Assembly (NCBI GenBank): GCA_012517865.1
Contig: JAAYUC010000048.1
Location: 1-58,389 of the forward strand
DNA from: Chloroflexota bacterium
GTDB lineage: Bacteria; Chloroflexota; Anaerolineae; Anaerolineales; Anaerolineaceae
DNA length: 58,389 nt
Direction: 5' to 3'
The notes under the pieces were generated by a model. The model was not told the origin of the DNA and searched no databases. It was given only the letters and a program-made list of their open reading frames with translations. Position numbers and translations under genes: made by a program. Below are positions 1 through 7,123 of the stretch, one piece after another (positions within the stretch are counted from its first letter, which is position 1; each line of letters opens with the position of its first letter).

Positions 1-65
1 ATGGGGCGTATGCCGAAACCGGAAACCCGGCCAAGGCGGATTAACAAAGCAATACCTATTATCTT
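1..65 (+). repeat. Tail unit of the tRNA-Glu array, copy A
   Basis: This 65-base stretch recurs almost unchanged at 225-289. It begins inside the foreign segment of the decayed tRNA copies (ATGGGGCGTATGCC) and runs to the base before the intact tRNA-Glu. The window therefore probably starts inside another decayed copy. Confidence 0.85.
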
Positions 66-138
66 GCCCCCATCGTCTAGTGGCCCAGGACGCGGCCCTC
101 TCAAGGCCAAAACCAGGATTCGAATTCCTGTGGGGGCA
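66..138 (+). tRNA. tRNA-Glu (anticodon CTC)
   Basis: A 73-base cloverleaf is visible. The acceptor GCCCCCA (66-72) pairs with TGGGGGC (131-137), with discriminator A138. The D arm is 75-91, the anticodon arm 93-109 with loop CTCTCAA and anticodon CTC at 100-102, and the T arm is CAGGA/TCCTG around TTCGAAT. The first anticodon-stem pair (C93-A109) is mismatched. CCA is not encoded. A T-rich run follows. Of the tRNA-like copies here, only this one keeps a normal anticodon loop. Confidence 0.85.
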
Positions 139-184
139 CTTTCTTTTTAATTTCAGGCAAACAACATCTGTTTGCTCCCACCTT
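139..184 (+). repeat. Spacer repeat of the tRNA array, copy 1 (copy 2 at 374-418)
   Basis: The spacer after the intact tRNA recurs with few changes at 374-418. It opens with a T-rich run and contains a small hairpin, GGCAAACA paired with TGTTTGCT. This may act as a processing or termination signal between tRNA units. Confidence 0.75.
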
Positions 185-218
185 GCCCCCATCGTCTAGT
201 GGCCCAGGACGCGGCCCT
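185..218 (+). pseudogene. Truncated tRNA-Glu (5' half only)
   Basis: The 34 bases match the acceptor 5' strand, D arm and 5' anticodon stem of the intact tRNA-Glu at 66. The sequence then switches to TTAGCCCATGGGGCGTATGCC and the tail unit at 225-289. It has no T arm and no 3' acceptor strand, so it cannot fold as a tRNA. Confidence 0.8.
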
Positions 219-224
219 TAGCCC

Positions 225-289
225 ATGGGGCGTATGCCGAAACCGGAAACCCGGCCAAGGCGGATTAACAAAGCAATACCTATTATCTT
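225..289 (+). repeat. Tail unit of the tRNA-Glu array, copy B
   Basis: Near-identical repeat of 1-65, exactly 224 bases downstream. It is followed directly by another tRNA-like copy at 290, as copy A is followed by the intact tRNA. Confidence 0.85.
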
Positions 290-373
290 GCACCTATCGT
301 CTGGCGGCCTCAGGCGCGGCCCTTAGCCCATGGGGCGTATGCCAAAACCAGGATTCGAATTCCTGTGGGGGCA
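290..373 (+). pseudogene. Degenerate tRNA-Glu copy with expanded anticodon arm
   Basis: This 84-base copy keeps the T arm (CAGGA TTCGAAT TCCTG) and the 3' acceptor strand of tRNA-Glu. Its acceptor 5' strand is altered to GCACCTA and its D arm is changed. The anticodon loop is replaced by a longer segment, TTAGCCCATGGGGCGTAT, so no CTC anticodon remains. It is most likely non-functional. Confidence 0.75.
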
Positions 374-418
374 CTTTCTTTTTAATTTCAAGCAAAAACA
401 TCTGTTTGCTCCCACCTT
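374..418 (+). repeat. Spacer repeat of the tRNA array, copy 2
   Basis: Second copy of the spacer seen at 139-184, with a few substitutions and one deletion. It links the degenerate copies at 290 and 419. Confidence 0.75.
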
Positions 419-502
419 GCCCCCATCGTCTGGCGGCCTCAGGCGCGGCCCTTAGCTCATGGGGCGTATGCCAAAACCAGCATTCGAATTCCTGTGGGGG
501 CT
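419..502 (+). pseudogene. Degenerate tRNA-Glu copy, last of the array
   Basis: An 84-base copy of the same degenerate type as 290-373, with an intact acceptor stem (GCCCCCA/TGGGGGC). Its T stem carries a mismatch (CAGCA against TCCTG), the final base is T, and the anticodon loop is replaced by the same foreign segment. Confidence 0.75.
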
Positions 503-536
503 ATAACCAATCAATAATCTTGAGTTTCTCTCATTT

Positions 537-566
537 TTATCAATTTTCGTTTAACGGCTGTATACT
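537..566 (+). promoter_or_regulatory. Candidate promoter of the BMP-family gene
   Basis: TATACT at 561-566 is preceded by TTATCA at 537-542 (18-base spacing). The predicted leader of about 125 bases contains the palindrome AGGAAATTTTTCCT and a GGCC-AAC-GGCC hairpin just before the ribosome binding site. Confidence 0.4.
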
Positions 567-696
567 GATAGTGTCCACATTCCTTAAAGTGAACCTGCGC
601 CTTTCTCAGCCACAGAAAGGAAATTTTTCCTCAGCAACCTTTTTACAATCACAAGATTGCTGTTTTCAGGCCAACGGCCAATAAGGAGCTAGTTTT

Positions 697-1782
697 ATGT
701 CTCACCAGCACACCGCGCAAAAAAAACATCATCGCACACCAATCCTGGGGGCCAGCCTGATTCTTCTGTTTCTCCTGCTCGCACTGCCTGGGGCAGGGCA
801 GGCCTCCTCTCCAAAACCCATTATTTCCATTGGCCTGATACCCGACGTGGGCGGCGTAAGCGATTACGCATTCAATGCGATGGCCGCCGCCGGGCTTTCC
901 GAGGCTGAAATCGACTTTGGCGTAGTCGGGACTGTTTATCCAACCGCTGTCGTTGATGACTATCCCATCAAAATTGCCGAGTGCGTTACCGGCGGGAATA
1001 CGCTTTGCATCACAGTAGGTTACTCCATGATGGATGCGACACTTGCCGCTGCAATTGCAAACCCCGATGTCAACTTTGCGATTGTGGACGCAAATTGGGA
1101 GACCTACCCGGATAACCTGCGCGGCATCACCTTCAACGCGGCTCAGGTTGGGTATCTGGCTGGCACGCTGGCCGGCTTAATGAGCACCAGTAAAGTTATC
1201 GGAGCCATTGGCGGGTTTCCTATCCCTCCGGTGAACGATTTCATGATTCCTTACCAATATGGTGCGCAGTGGGCAAACCCTCAGGTGCAGGTCCTTCTGG
1301 AATATGCCTATAATTTTGGAGACCCCGACTTCGGCGCTCAGATGGCAGAAGACCAGATGGCCCGCGGCGCGGATGTCATTTTTGCGGTAGCAGGCCCCAC
1401 CGGAGTTGGGGTTAACCTGGCGACGGCGCAAGCCGGCAAATGGACCATCGGCGTGGACGTGGACGTCTATTACACCATTTTTGGCGGCGGAACTGTGGTT
1501 GGGAATGAGTATTTGCTCACAAGCGCGATGAAGCGGGTGGACATGGCGGTTTACCATACCATTGAAGACATCGTTGACGCGACCTTTAGTTCCGGCACTA
1601 TGGTCAACGACCTGGCAAATGAGGGTGTAGGCCTGGCGCCGTACCACAATGCCTTTTGGTCTATTCCACAGGAGGTGCAGGACCAGGTGGCTGCCGTCGC
1701 TCAGAGTATTATGAATGGTGGAACTGACGTCTGGGAACCTTTCTATAAGTACAGCGTCGCCCTGCCAATCACAATGAAGTAA
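697..1782 (+). CDS. BMP-family (basic membrane protein / PnrA-like) ABC substrate-binding protein
   Basis: Exported solute-binding protein of the BMP family, whose known members bind nucleosides or related ligands for ABC uptake. Residues 1-36 form a signal peptide with a long Leu-rich core ending in GQA. There is no lipobox, which is unusual for this family in Gram-positive-type cells. Family-typical blocks are NLRGITFN (about 140-147), GADVIFAVAGPTGVG (from 224) and GVDVDVYY (from 252). Length (361 aa) is normal. An AAGGAG site lies just upstream of the ATG. No permease or ATPase gene is adjacent, so its partners must be elsewhere. The ligand cannot be told from the sequence. Confidence 0.85.
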   Translation: MSHQHTAQKKHHRTPILGASLILLFLLLALPGAGQASSPKPIISIGLIPDVGGVSDYAFNAMAAAGLSEAEIDFGVVGTVYPTAVVDDYPIKIAECVTGGNTLCITVGYSMMDATLAAAIANPDVNFAIVDANWETYPDNLRGITFNAAQVGYLAGTLAGLMSTSKVIGAIGGFPIPPVNDFMIPYQYGAQWANPQVQVLLEYAYNFGDPDFGAQMAEDQMARGADVIFAVAGPTGVGVNLATAQAGKWTIGVDVDVYYTIFGGGTVVGNEYLLTSAMKRVDMAVYHTIEDIVDATFSSGTMVNDLANEGVGLAPYHNAFWSIPQEVQDQVAAVAQSIMNGGTDVWEPFYKYSVALPITMK

Positions 1783-1801
1783 TTTGTCCACTTAAACAGA
1801 A

Positions 1802-1840
1802 GAGGATGCGGTATTTATTTTCGCATCCTCATTTCTCTTT
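1802..1840 (+). terminator. Terminator after the BMP-family gene
   Basis: GAGGATGCG (1802-1810) pairs perfectly with CGCATCCTC (1822-1830) around an 11-base AT-rich loop. ATTTCTCTTT follows. Confidence 0.8.
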
Positions 1841-1896
1841 GCAGTTGTTGGGGCGTACCGGCACGCCAACCAGCCGAGCGCACATCTCATCTTGCT

Positions 1897-1925
1897 GCGT
1901 ATGCCAAAACCAGGCAAGTCCGGCC
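1897..1925 (+). repeat. Dispersed copy of the tRNA-array junction sequence
   Basis: GCGTATGCCAAAACCAGG, followed by CAAGTCCGGCC, matches the junction of the foreign segment and tRNA body at 290-373, and with a few changes the tail unit at 1-65. It lies in the intergenic stretch before the acyltransferase gene. A hairpin-capable stretch (GGCGT...ACGCC) sits just before it, near 1850-1868. Confidence 0.5.
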
Positions 1926-1966
1926 GCGCTTTCAGGTAAAATTCTCCTTAACCCAGACGCGCGACC

Positions 1967-3064
1967 ATGAAAACTCACCCCTCCGATTCCATTCCCTACC
2001 CCCGCCGCAAAATTGCCCGCGCGCTTTTACGCGGCTCTGCAAGGCTGCTCATCGCGCTGCTCACCCGCCTGAAAGTCAGCGGCATGCAGAACTTCCCGCG
2101 TGAAGGGCCGGTCATCCTGGCAGGCAATCACGTAGGTGTGCTGGAAGCGGTGCTGATGGCGGCATTCTCCCCGCGCCAGGTGGAATTCCTGGGAACCGGC
2201 GATATCCCCATGGACCCCAATTACGCCCGCGTAGTGGTTGCCTACGGTCTTATACCGGTCAATCGCGGCAACCTGGACCGCGACGCGATTCAAAAATCGG
2301 TCAGCGTGCTGCGGCAGGGCGGTGTGTTGGGGGTTTTCCCCGAAGGCGGCATCTGGGAACCAGCCAGGATGGACGCGCAGATTGGGGTGGCGCTCATCAG
2401 CCAGCGGGCGAACGCGCCGGTGCTGCCAATCGGATTTGGCGGCATGCGTGGGGCACTTGGGAACGCGTTCCGGCTGAAGTTTCCCCACCTTGAGATGCGC
2501 ATGGGGGAACTCATCCCCCCTGCTCAGGTCAGCCAAGACGCGGAGCGCCGGCAGGCGCTGCAGGAGTACGCCAGCCTGGTGCTCACGCGCATCACCGCGC
2601 TTGTCCCAACTTCCGAATTCGCGTCTGTGCCGGAAGAAATCAATTACAAGCTCACACTGGCGCCGGAAGACGCTGAAAAAGGCACGCCGCCTTCGCTCGC
2701 GGACGACCGCGGGCGGGCTTTCGCGCGGCTGCTTTTCTCGCATGTGCTGCTGGACGCGCTGCACCGCAATCTGCGGCTGCCGGTGGGTGTTTGGATTAAC
2801 CCGCCAGGCAGTCTCTCAGGAACGGACTTTTCTGCAGCCCTCAGCGCGGTTCTGGAGTATCTCGAGCGCAATCCAGGCTTTTTCACCTACCGTTTCGGGG
2901 TAGAGCAGGGCCTGGCTCTGGGCAAGGCGCTGGAAGACCTGCGAGAAATCATTGGGAGGACGCAGGAAGCCGGCCTCACGCTGCGACTGACAGCCTCCTC
3001 CGAAGCCCGCTTTGCGGACCGGCGCGCCGAAGAAAGCGTCATCAGCTTCGCCATCACCCCCTGA
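1967..3064 (+). CDS. PlsC-like 1-acylglycerol-3-phosphate acyltransferase family protein
   Basis: Membrane-associated acyltransferase of the PlsC/AGPAT fold, which typically moves an acyl chain from acyl-ACP or acyl-CoA to lysophosphatidate. Block I is NHVGVLE (residues 54-60), so the usual H-X4-D reads H-X4-E here. Block III, FPEGG, lies at 124-128. The N-terminus is basic and amphipathic. The 365-aa length includes a C-terminal extension of about 150 residues beyond the catalytic domain, with no motif I recognise. TAAAAT lies about 25 bases before the ATG. It is convergent with recJ, 15 bases away. A second PlsC-like gene is at 56879-57799. Confidence 0.8.
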   Translation: MKTHPSDSIPYPRRKIARALLRGSARLLIALLTRLKVSGMQNFPREGPVILAGNHVGVLEAVLMAAFSPRQVEFLGTGDIPMDPNYARVVVAYGLIPVNRGNLDRDAIQKSVSVLRQGGVLGVFPEGGIWEPARMDAQIGVALISQRANAPVLPIGFGGMRGALGNAFRLKFPHLEMRMGELIPPAQVSQDAERRQALQEYASLVLTRITALVPTSEFASVPEEINYKLTLAPEDAEKGTPPSLADDRGRAFARLLFSHVLLDALHRNLRLPVGVWINPPGSLSGTDFSAALSAVLEYLERNPGFFTYRFGVEQGLALGKALEDLREIIGRTQEAGLTLRLTASSEARFADRRAEESVISFAITP

Positions 3065-3079
3065 ACGCGAATAACCGCC

Positions 3080-4801
3080 TCACTCCTCTGCGGGGTGGAT
3101 ATCCTTGATATTTAGCTGGAGCGTGCTGCGGCCCATGTAGTTATTTACATCAAAGACGTAAGCAATATCAACACGCTCTGGAAGCTGGTCCAGCCAGTAG
3201 CCCTGCCTGAAGGCAATCGCGTCAAAGGTGCGTTTGCCGGCCTGCAATGTCAACTTGAGATGCTGGCCGTCACCAACCACCCTGGCAGCGGCCACGCGGC
3301 AGCCGCGGCTGCAAAAGAGGGCTTCGGGGTTCCCGCGTCCGGTTGGCTCCAGCTTGGCCATGGCCTCAAAAACCTGCGGAATAAATTCGTCCCGCAGATG
3401 TTCCAGCCGAATTTCGCGGTCAATCTCAAGCACAGGCACCAGTTCCACGCCGCGCAGCGCTTCGCGGGCAATCGCATTCAGGCGGGCCAGCAGTTCCCGG
3501 GCATTTTGAATGCTGACAGTCAGCCCGGCCGCCATGGAATGCCCGCCGTAACGCACCAGCAGGTCCGCACACGCGTCCAGGGCGCTGGTAATATTGAATT
3601 CCGGGATGGAGCGGCAGGATGCCACGATGTTGGTATCACTAACCGAGCCAATAATCGCCGGGCGGTAGAGCTGCTCCGCCACGCGCGAGGCCGCCAAACC
3701 CACCACGCCTTCATTAAATTCGGGAGAGGCGGCAAAAATTACCGGATTGTCCGGGTCAGCCTGGAGGGCGCTCTGGACAGCCTGTTCCTGAACGCGCAAG
3801 GTTAAATCCTTGCGCTGCGCGTTTTGAGCGTCGAGCTGTTGGGCCAGCATTCCAGCGTTAAAGACATCTCTGGCGGTCAGAAGCTCAAAGGCCGCCAGCG
3901 CAGAATCCAGCCTGCCGGCCGCGTTCAGACGCGGCCCCAAGCCAAAGCCGATATTTCCGGCATTAATATTCTCCAGCCTGATGCCAGAAACCTGGGCCAG
4001 CGAATACAGGCCCTGACGTTCAGTCGCGCGCATCTGGTCCAGCCCTGCCCGAACCAGCGCCCGATTCTCTCCGGAAAGCGGGGCGATGTCCGCCACAGTT
4101 CCCAAAGCCACCAGGTCCAGCCAATCGCGCGCGTCCACACCAGTCTGCGGGTAGGTTCGTAAATACGCGTCGGCCAGTTTGTAGGCCAGCCCGACCCCCG
4201 ATAGGTGCTTATAGGGATAAGGGTCGCCCGCCTGGCGGGTATTGATCACCGCGTCAGCGGGTGGAAGTTCCGCGCCTGGTTGATGGTGGTCGCTCAGGAT
4301 GACGCGCATGCCCAGCTGCTTTGCCAGCGCGACTTCCTTGATAGAACGAATGCCGCAGTCCACCGTAATCATCAAACCGATTCCCTCGCGGTACAACTGC
4401 TCCACAGCGTCCAGGTTCAGGCCGTAGCCTTCATCAAAGCGGCTGGGGATGTAAACGCGCGGTGTGTGTCCCAATTTCATCAGAAATTCATAGAGCAGCG
4501 CGCTGGAGGTTACGCCGTCCACGTCATAGTCGCCGTAAATGGCAATCGGGTTTTTTTCCTGAAGCGCGCGGCGCAGAATTTCCACCGCGGCATCCATGTC
4601 TTTAATCAAAAAGGGATTTGTCTCCGCGCCGGGAGCGCAGTCCACATAAGCGCGCGCCGCACCGTAATCGGTGATGCCCCGGTTGTACATCAGCTGCCGC
4701 AGGAGGCTGGGAAATTCTTCCAGTTCACTGTTGAGATGCGGCGGTATCAAAGGGGAAACGCGCCAGCGTTTGGGGGTGGGTCGATGCGTGGAATTTTCCA
4801 T
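3080..4801 (-). CDS. recJ: Single-stranded-DNA-specific exonuclease RecJ
   Basis: 5'-3' exonuclease acting on single-stranded DNA in recombination and mismatch repair. The DHH-superfamily metal site is visible as YGDYDVDGVT (residues 89-98) and SDHHQPG (170-176). The DHHA1 region follows, with a Gly-rich GGHSMAAG-type motif in the C-terminal half (RYGGHSMAAGLTV). Length (573 aa) is normal. The ATG lies 27 bases downstream of a TACAAT box on the minus strand. It is divergent from psuG. The call is firm because all core motifs are intact. Confidence 0.95.
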   Translation of the reverse strand: MENSTHRPTPKRWRVSPLIPPHLNSELEEFPSLLRQLMYNRGITDYGAARAYVDCAPGAETNPFLIKDMDAAVEILRRALQEKNPIAIYGDYDVDGVTSSALLYEFLMKLGHTPRVYIPSRFDEGYGLNLDAVEQLYREGIGLMITVDCGIRSIKEVALAKQLGMRVILSDHHQPGAELPPADAVINTRQAGDPYPYKHLSGVGLAYKLADAYLRTYPQTGVDARDWLDLVALGTVADIAPLSGENRALVRAGLDQMRATERQGLYSLAQVSGIRLENINAGNIGFGLGPRLNAAGRLDSALAAFELLTARDVFNAGMLAQQLDAQNAQRKDLTLRVQEQAVQSALQADPDNPVIFAASPEFNEGVVGLAASRVAEQLYRPAIIGSVSDTNIVASCRSIPEFNITSALDACADLLVRYGGHSMAAGLTVSIQNARELLARLNAIAREALRGVELVPVLEIDREIRLEHLRDEFIPQVFEAMAKLEPTGRGNPEALFCSRGCRVAAARVVGDGQHLKLTLQAGKRTFDAIAFRQGYWLDQLPERVDIAYVFDVNNYMGRSTLQLNIKDIHPAEE

Positions 4802-4828
4802 GTGTGGTCCTGTTATTTTTGTGCGATT

Positions 4829-4834
4829 ATTGTA
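4829..4834 (-). promoter_or_regulatory. -10 box of recJ
   Basis: TACAAT on the minus strand, 27 bases before the recJ ATG. It leaves a short leader of about 20 bases. Confidence 0.5.
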
Positions 4835-4922
4835 CCCGTTTACGCGCAGCCCCGCCTCTTCGGCAGTTATGTTATCAACTCGTTTGTCTCAGGATTTCGC
4901 CATCCGCGTCATCAAAAGCAGG

Positions 4923-4928
4923 TACAAT
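4923..4928 (+). promoter_or_regulatory. -10 box of psuG (leaderless type)
   Basis: TACAAT ends only 7 bases before the chosen ATG at 4936, with no Shine-Dalgarno sequence between. Transcription would begin at or next to the start codon. Confidence 0.5.
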
Positions 4929-4935
4929 TAGTTGC

Positions 4936-5904
4936 ATGGAAAACAAAAAGAGCCTCTTCCCCTTCTTCCGGTCAGCCGCCAAAAGCGACTTCGTCATCTC
5001 GAACGATGTAGAACGTGCCAGGCGCAACGGCCGCCAGATTGTCGCGCTTGAGTCCGCCTTAATTACCCACGGCGTGCCCTGGCCTGAGAACCTGAACATT
5101 GCCCGCGAATTGGAACAGACTGTGCGCGAAAACGGCGCCTATCCTGCCACAATTGCCGTGCAGGAAGGCCAGCTGCGCGTTGGTCTGAATGCCGCTCAGC
5201 TGGAAACGCTGGCAGGCGCCCGCGATGCCCGCAAATGCAGCCTGTGGGACCTGAGCGGCGCGCTTACGCGCGGTGGCTCAGCCGGCACAACCGTGGCCGC
5301 CACGCTTTTCGCGGCGGAGCGCGCTGGTATAAAAGTGCTGGCCACCGGCGGGATTGGCGGCGTGCACCGCGGTAACAGTCGTGATATCTCCACGGACCTG
5401 CTGCAGCTTGCCCGCTCGCAGATTGTGGTGGTTTGCTCCGGCGCCAAAGCCATTCTGGACCTGCCCGCCACGCTGGAGATGCTGGAAACAGCCGGCATCC
5501 CGGTGATTGGGTACCAGACCAATGACTTTCCGGCTTTTTACTCGGCAGAAAGCGGCCTGAAGACGCCTTTACGCGCGGATACCCCCCAGGAAGCAGCAGA
5601 TATCGCCAACGCACATTGGAAGTTAGGTCTGCGGACCAGCGTGCTGGTGGTGGTTCCCCCTCCGGCCGAAAGCGCCCTGCCGCGCGAGCGGATTGAGGCT
5701 GTGATTGCTGAAGCGCTGCAGCAAGCGGAAAATGAAGGTCTGCGCGGCAGCGCGGTCACGCCCTATTTGCTGGCGAAAATCAGCGAGCTTTCCGATGGAG
5801 AGAGCCTGCGCGCCAATCTGGCTCTGCTGCGCAACAACGCGAAAGTTGCCGCTCAAATTGCTGTCGCGCTTCCGCAGGAGCAGGCTGACTGGCGTTACAT
5901 CTAA
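4936..5904 (+). CDS. psuG: Pseudouridine-5'-phosphate glycosidase
   Basis: Cleaves pseudouridine 5'-phosphate to uracil and ribose 5-phosphate, in modified-nucleoside breakdown. The family signature VALESALITHG is at residues 36-46, then TIAVQEG, a KCSLWDL block, GGIGGVHRG and CSGAKAILD. The length of 322 aa fits the family. I start at 4936 because a TACAAT box lies 7 bases before it. A longer frame opens at 4804, but its extra 44 residues do not resemble the family and overlap the recJ promoter. The usual partner, a PfkB-type pseudouridine kinase (PsuK), is not adjacent. The only PfkB gene in the window is at 35348-36370. Confidence 0.92.
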   Translation: MENKKSLFPFFRSAAKSDFVISNDVERARRNGRQIVALESALITHGVPWPENLNIARELEQTVRENGAYPATIAVQEGQLRVGLNAAQLETLAGARDARKCSLWDLSGALTRGGSAGTTVAATLFAAERAGIKVLATGGIGGVHRGNSRDISTDLLQLARSQIVVVCSGAKAILDLPATLEMLETAGIPVIGYQTNDFPAFYSAESGLKTPLRADTPQEAADIANAHWKLGLRTSVLVVVPPPAESALPRERIEAVIAEALQQAENEGLRGSAVTPYLLAKISELSDGESLRANLALLRNNAKVAAQIAVALPQEQADWRYI

Positions 5905-5939
5905 AAGCACACGACTGTCGCTGACGACTTAAACCATAA

Positions 5940-5968
5940 GCCCCTTCGCTTTCCGCGGAGGGGCTTTT
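5940..5968. terminator. Bidirectional terminator between psuG and the minus-strand gene
   Basis: GCCCCTTCGC (5940-5949) and GCGGAGGGGC (5955-5964) form a strong stem, followed by TTTT. It sits between two convergent gene ends. Confidence 0.8.
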
Positions 5969-5989
5969 ATTGCCAGTACCGCTCTCTTT

Positions 5990-6874
5990 TCAGGGTCTGG
6001 GGGTGGCGGAAGGCCGCGGCGTATTGGTGGGAACCGGCGTGCGGGTTGGGATAGGCGTCCGCGTGGAGGTGGGCGTGTTGGTGGGGGTGCGGGTGAATGT
6101 GGGGCTGGGCGTCAGCGTGGGGGTGGGCGGATTTCCAGTGACGCTAAAGTAGCCCGTCATCAGCCAACGCTCTCCCAGGAAGAATTGAAGCTGGTAATCT
6201 CCGGGCAGCCATTCCTCCGCCGGCAGACTCAGGCTGGTCAGGGCATAGCCGCCCGAACCGCCTTCCCATCGGCCGGTTTCCAGTTTAAGCAGGGTTGTCC
6301 CGCGGTACCACATTTCGGTCCACTGAACGCCGTCCAGCATGAAATTGTAGCTGTACGTGCCATAAATGGTGGTCAGCGGGTTCTCAAAAGTCGAAGCTGG
6401 GTTGACAGGTTGAAAGTTTTCATCCACTTTTTCGGCGAACACAATCGGGCTGAAGACAGAGTTGGCGTCGGGTGTGACGATAGACTCAAATTTTTCGGCC
6501 ACCTCTTTCGGGATTGCGGGCGTATTGGTGATGGACGGTGTATTGGTGATGGTCGGGGTGGGTGTGATGCTGGGTGTAAGCGTGATGGTCGGGGTAAGCG
6601 TGATGGTGGGCGTGAGCGAAGGCGTCAGAGTGGGCGGGAAGTAGCGGTAGGCCAGCCCTTCTCCCCAGCGAAAGCTGGCAAAGGCAAAAAAAGCCAGCAG
6701 CAGCGCGCCGATGACCAGGCTGGCTGCCTGTTCCATCAGCTTGCGCCGTTTAAAGAAAAACGGGATGCGTTTTCCGCGCCGATAATGTTTGGCGGCGCTG
6801 ACTGCCAGCCAGACCGCGCCGACAGCGGTGAGAATCCCCAGGGTAAGCACAGTCGAGCGGATATCCATTGACAT
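5990..6874 (-). CDS. Two-TM membrane protein with Thr/Pro-rich linkers, function unknown
   Basis: I do not recognise a named family. Two hydrophobic segments lie in the first 70 residues, separated by a basic stretch (KHYRRGKRIPFFFKRRK). A Thr/Pro repeat (TPTITLTPTITLTPS) follows, then a globular region of about 150 residues with several Trp and Tyr that looks beta-rich, then a C-terminal Thr/Pro/Arg tail. The design suggests an envelope protein with an outward domain held on extended linkers. Starts are possible at 6889, 6874 and 6868. The -10 box at 6893-6898 is too close to the first, so I use the second. It is alone in its transcript. Confidence 0.7.
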   Translation of the reverse strand: MSMDIRSTVLTLGILTAVGAVWLAVSAAKHYRRGKRIPFFFKRRKLMEQAASLVIGALLLAFFAFASFRWGEGLAYRYFPPTLTPSLTPTITLTPTITLTPSITPTPTITNTPSITNTPAIPKEVAEKFESIVTPDANSVFSPIVFAEKVDENFQPVNPASTFENPLTTIYGTYSYNFMLDGVQWTEMWYRGTTLLKLETGRWEGGSGGYALTSLSLPAEEWLPGDYQLQFFLGERWLMTGYFSVTGNPPTPTLTPSPTFTRTPTNTPTSTRTPIPTRTPVPTNTPRPSATPRP

Positions 6875-6892
6875 AATCTCAAGCCCCATTGG

Positions 6893-6898
6893 ATTATA
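6893..6898 (-). promoter_or_regulatory. -10 box of the Thr/Pro-linker membrane protein gene
   Basis: TATAAT on the minus strand, 3 bases before the ATG at 6889. Transcription should begin inside or after that codon, which supports a start at 6874 or 6868. Confidence 0.45.
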
Positions 6899-7123
6899 GC
6901 AGTATCAGCGTGAACCCGCAGGGATGTCGTTTCTGCGCCGGCGCTCCCGCATGCAGCGGCGCGGCGGTCTCCCTGCCAGTCCTCGGGGGGGAGCGCAGCG
7001 GCGCGGCAATATGGATACACGTCGCCACAGCTGCTGCGGATAACCCTGGAGCCCGGGCAGAGCCAAAATAGTTATTTAGATACTTCATGCTGCCCAAAAG
7101 GCCGCCCCCTCATCAGGGCTGAA

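Noticed and set aside
1..502. Possible CRISPR array
   Set aside because: The repeats are tRNA-Glu copies of 73-84 bases and the spacers themselves repeat, unlike CRISPR spacers. No cas genes are present.
172..684. Open frame of 170 codons across the start of the window
   Set aside because: It runs through the tRNA-Glu copies and their spacers. The protein is repetitive only because the DNA repeats are, and no ribosome site or family similarity is seen.
560..696. Purine riboswitch before the BMP-family gene
   Set aside because: BMP proteins can carry nucleosides, so I looked for the purine aptamer core, but its conserved loops are absent. Only small simple hairpins are seen.
6890..7123. Possible structured RNA in the GC-rich gap after the PLP-enzyme gene
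   Set aside because: The stretch is GC-rich and can form local stems, but no conserved motif, promoter pair or terminator was evident.
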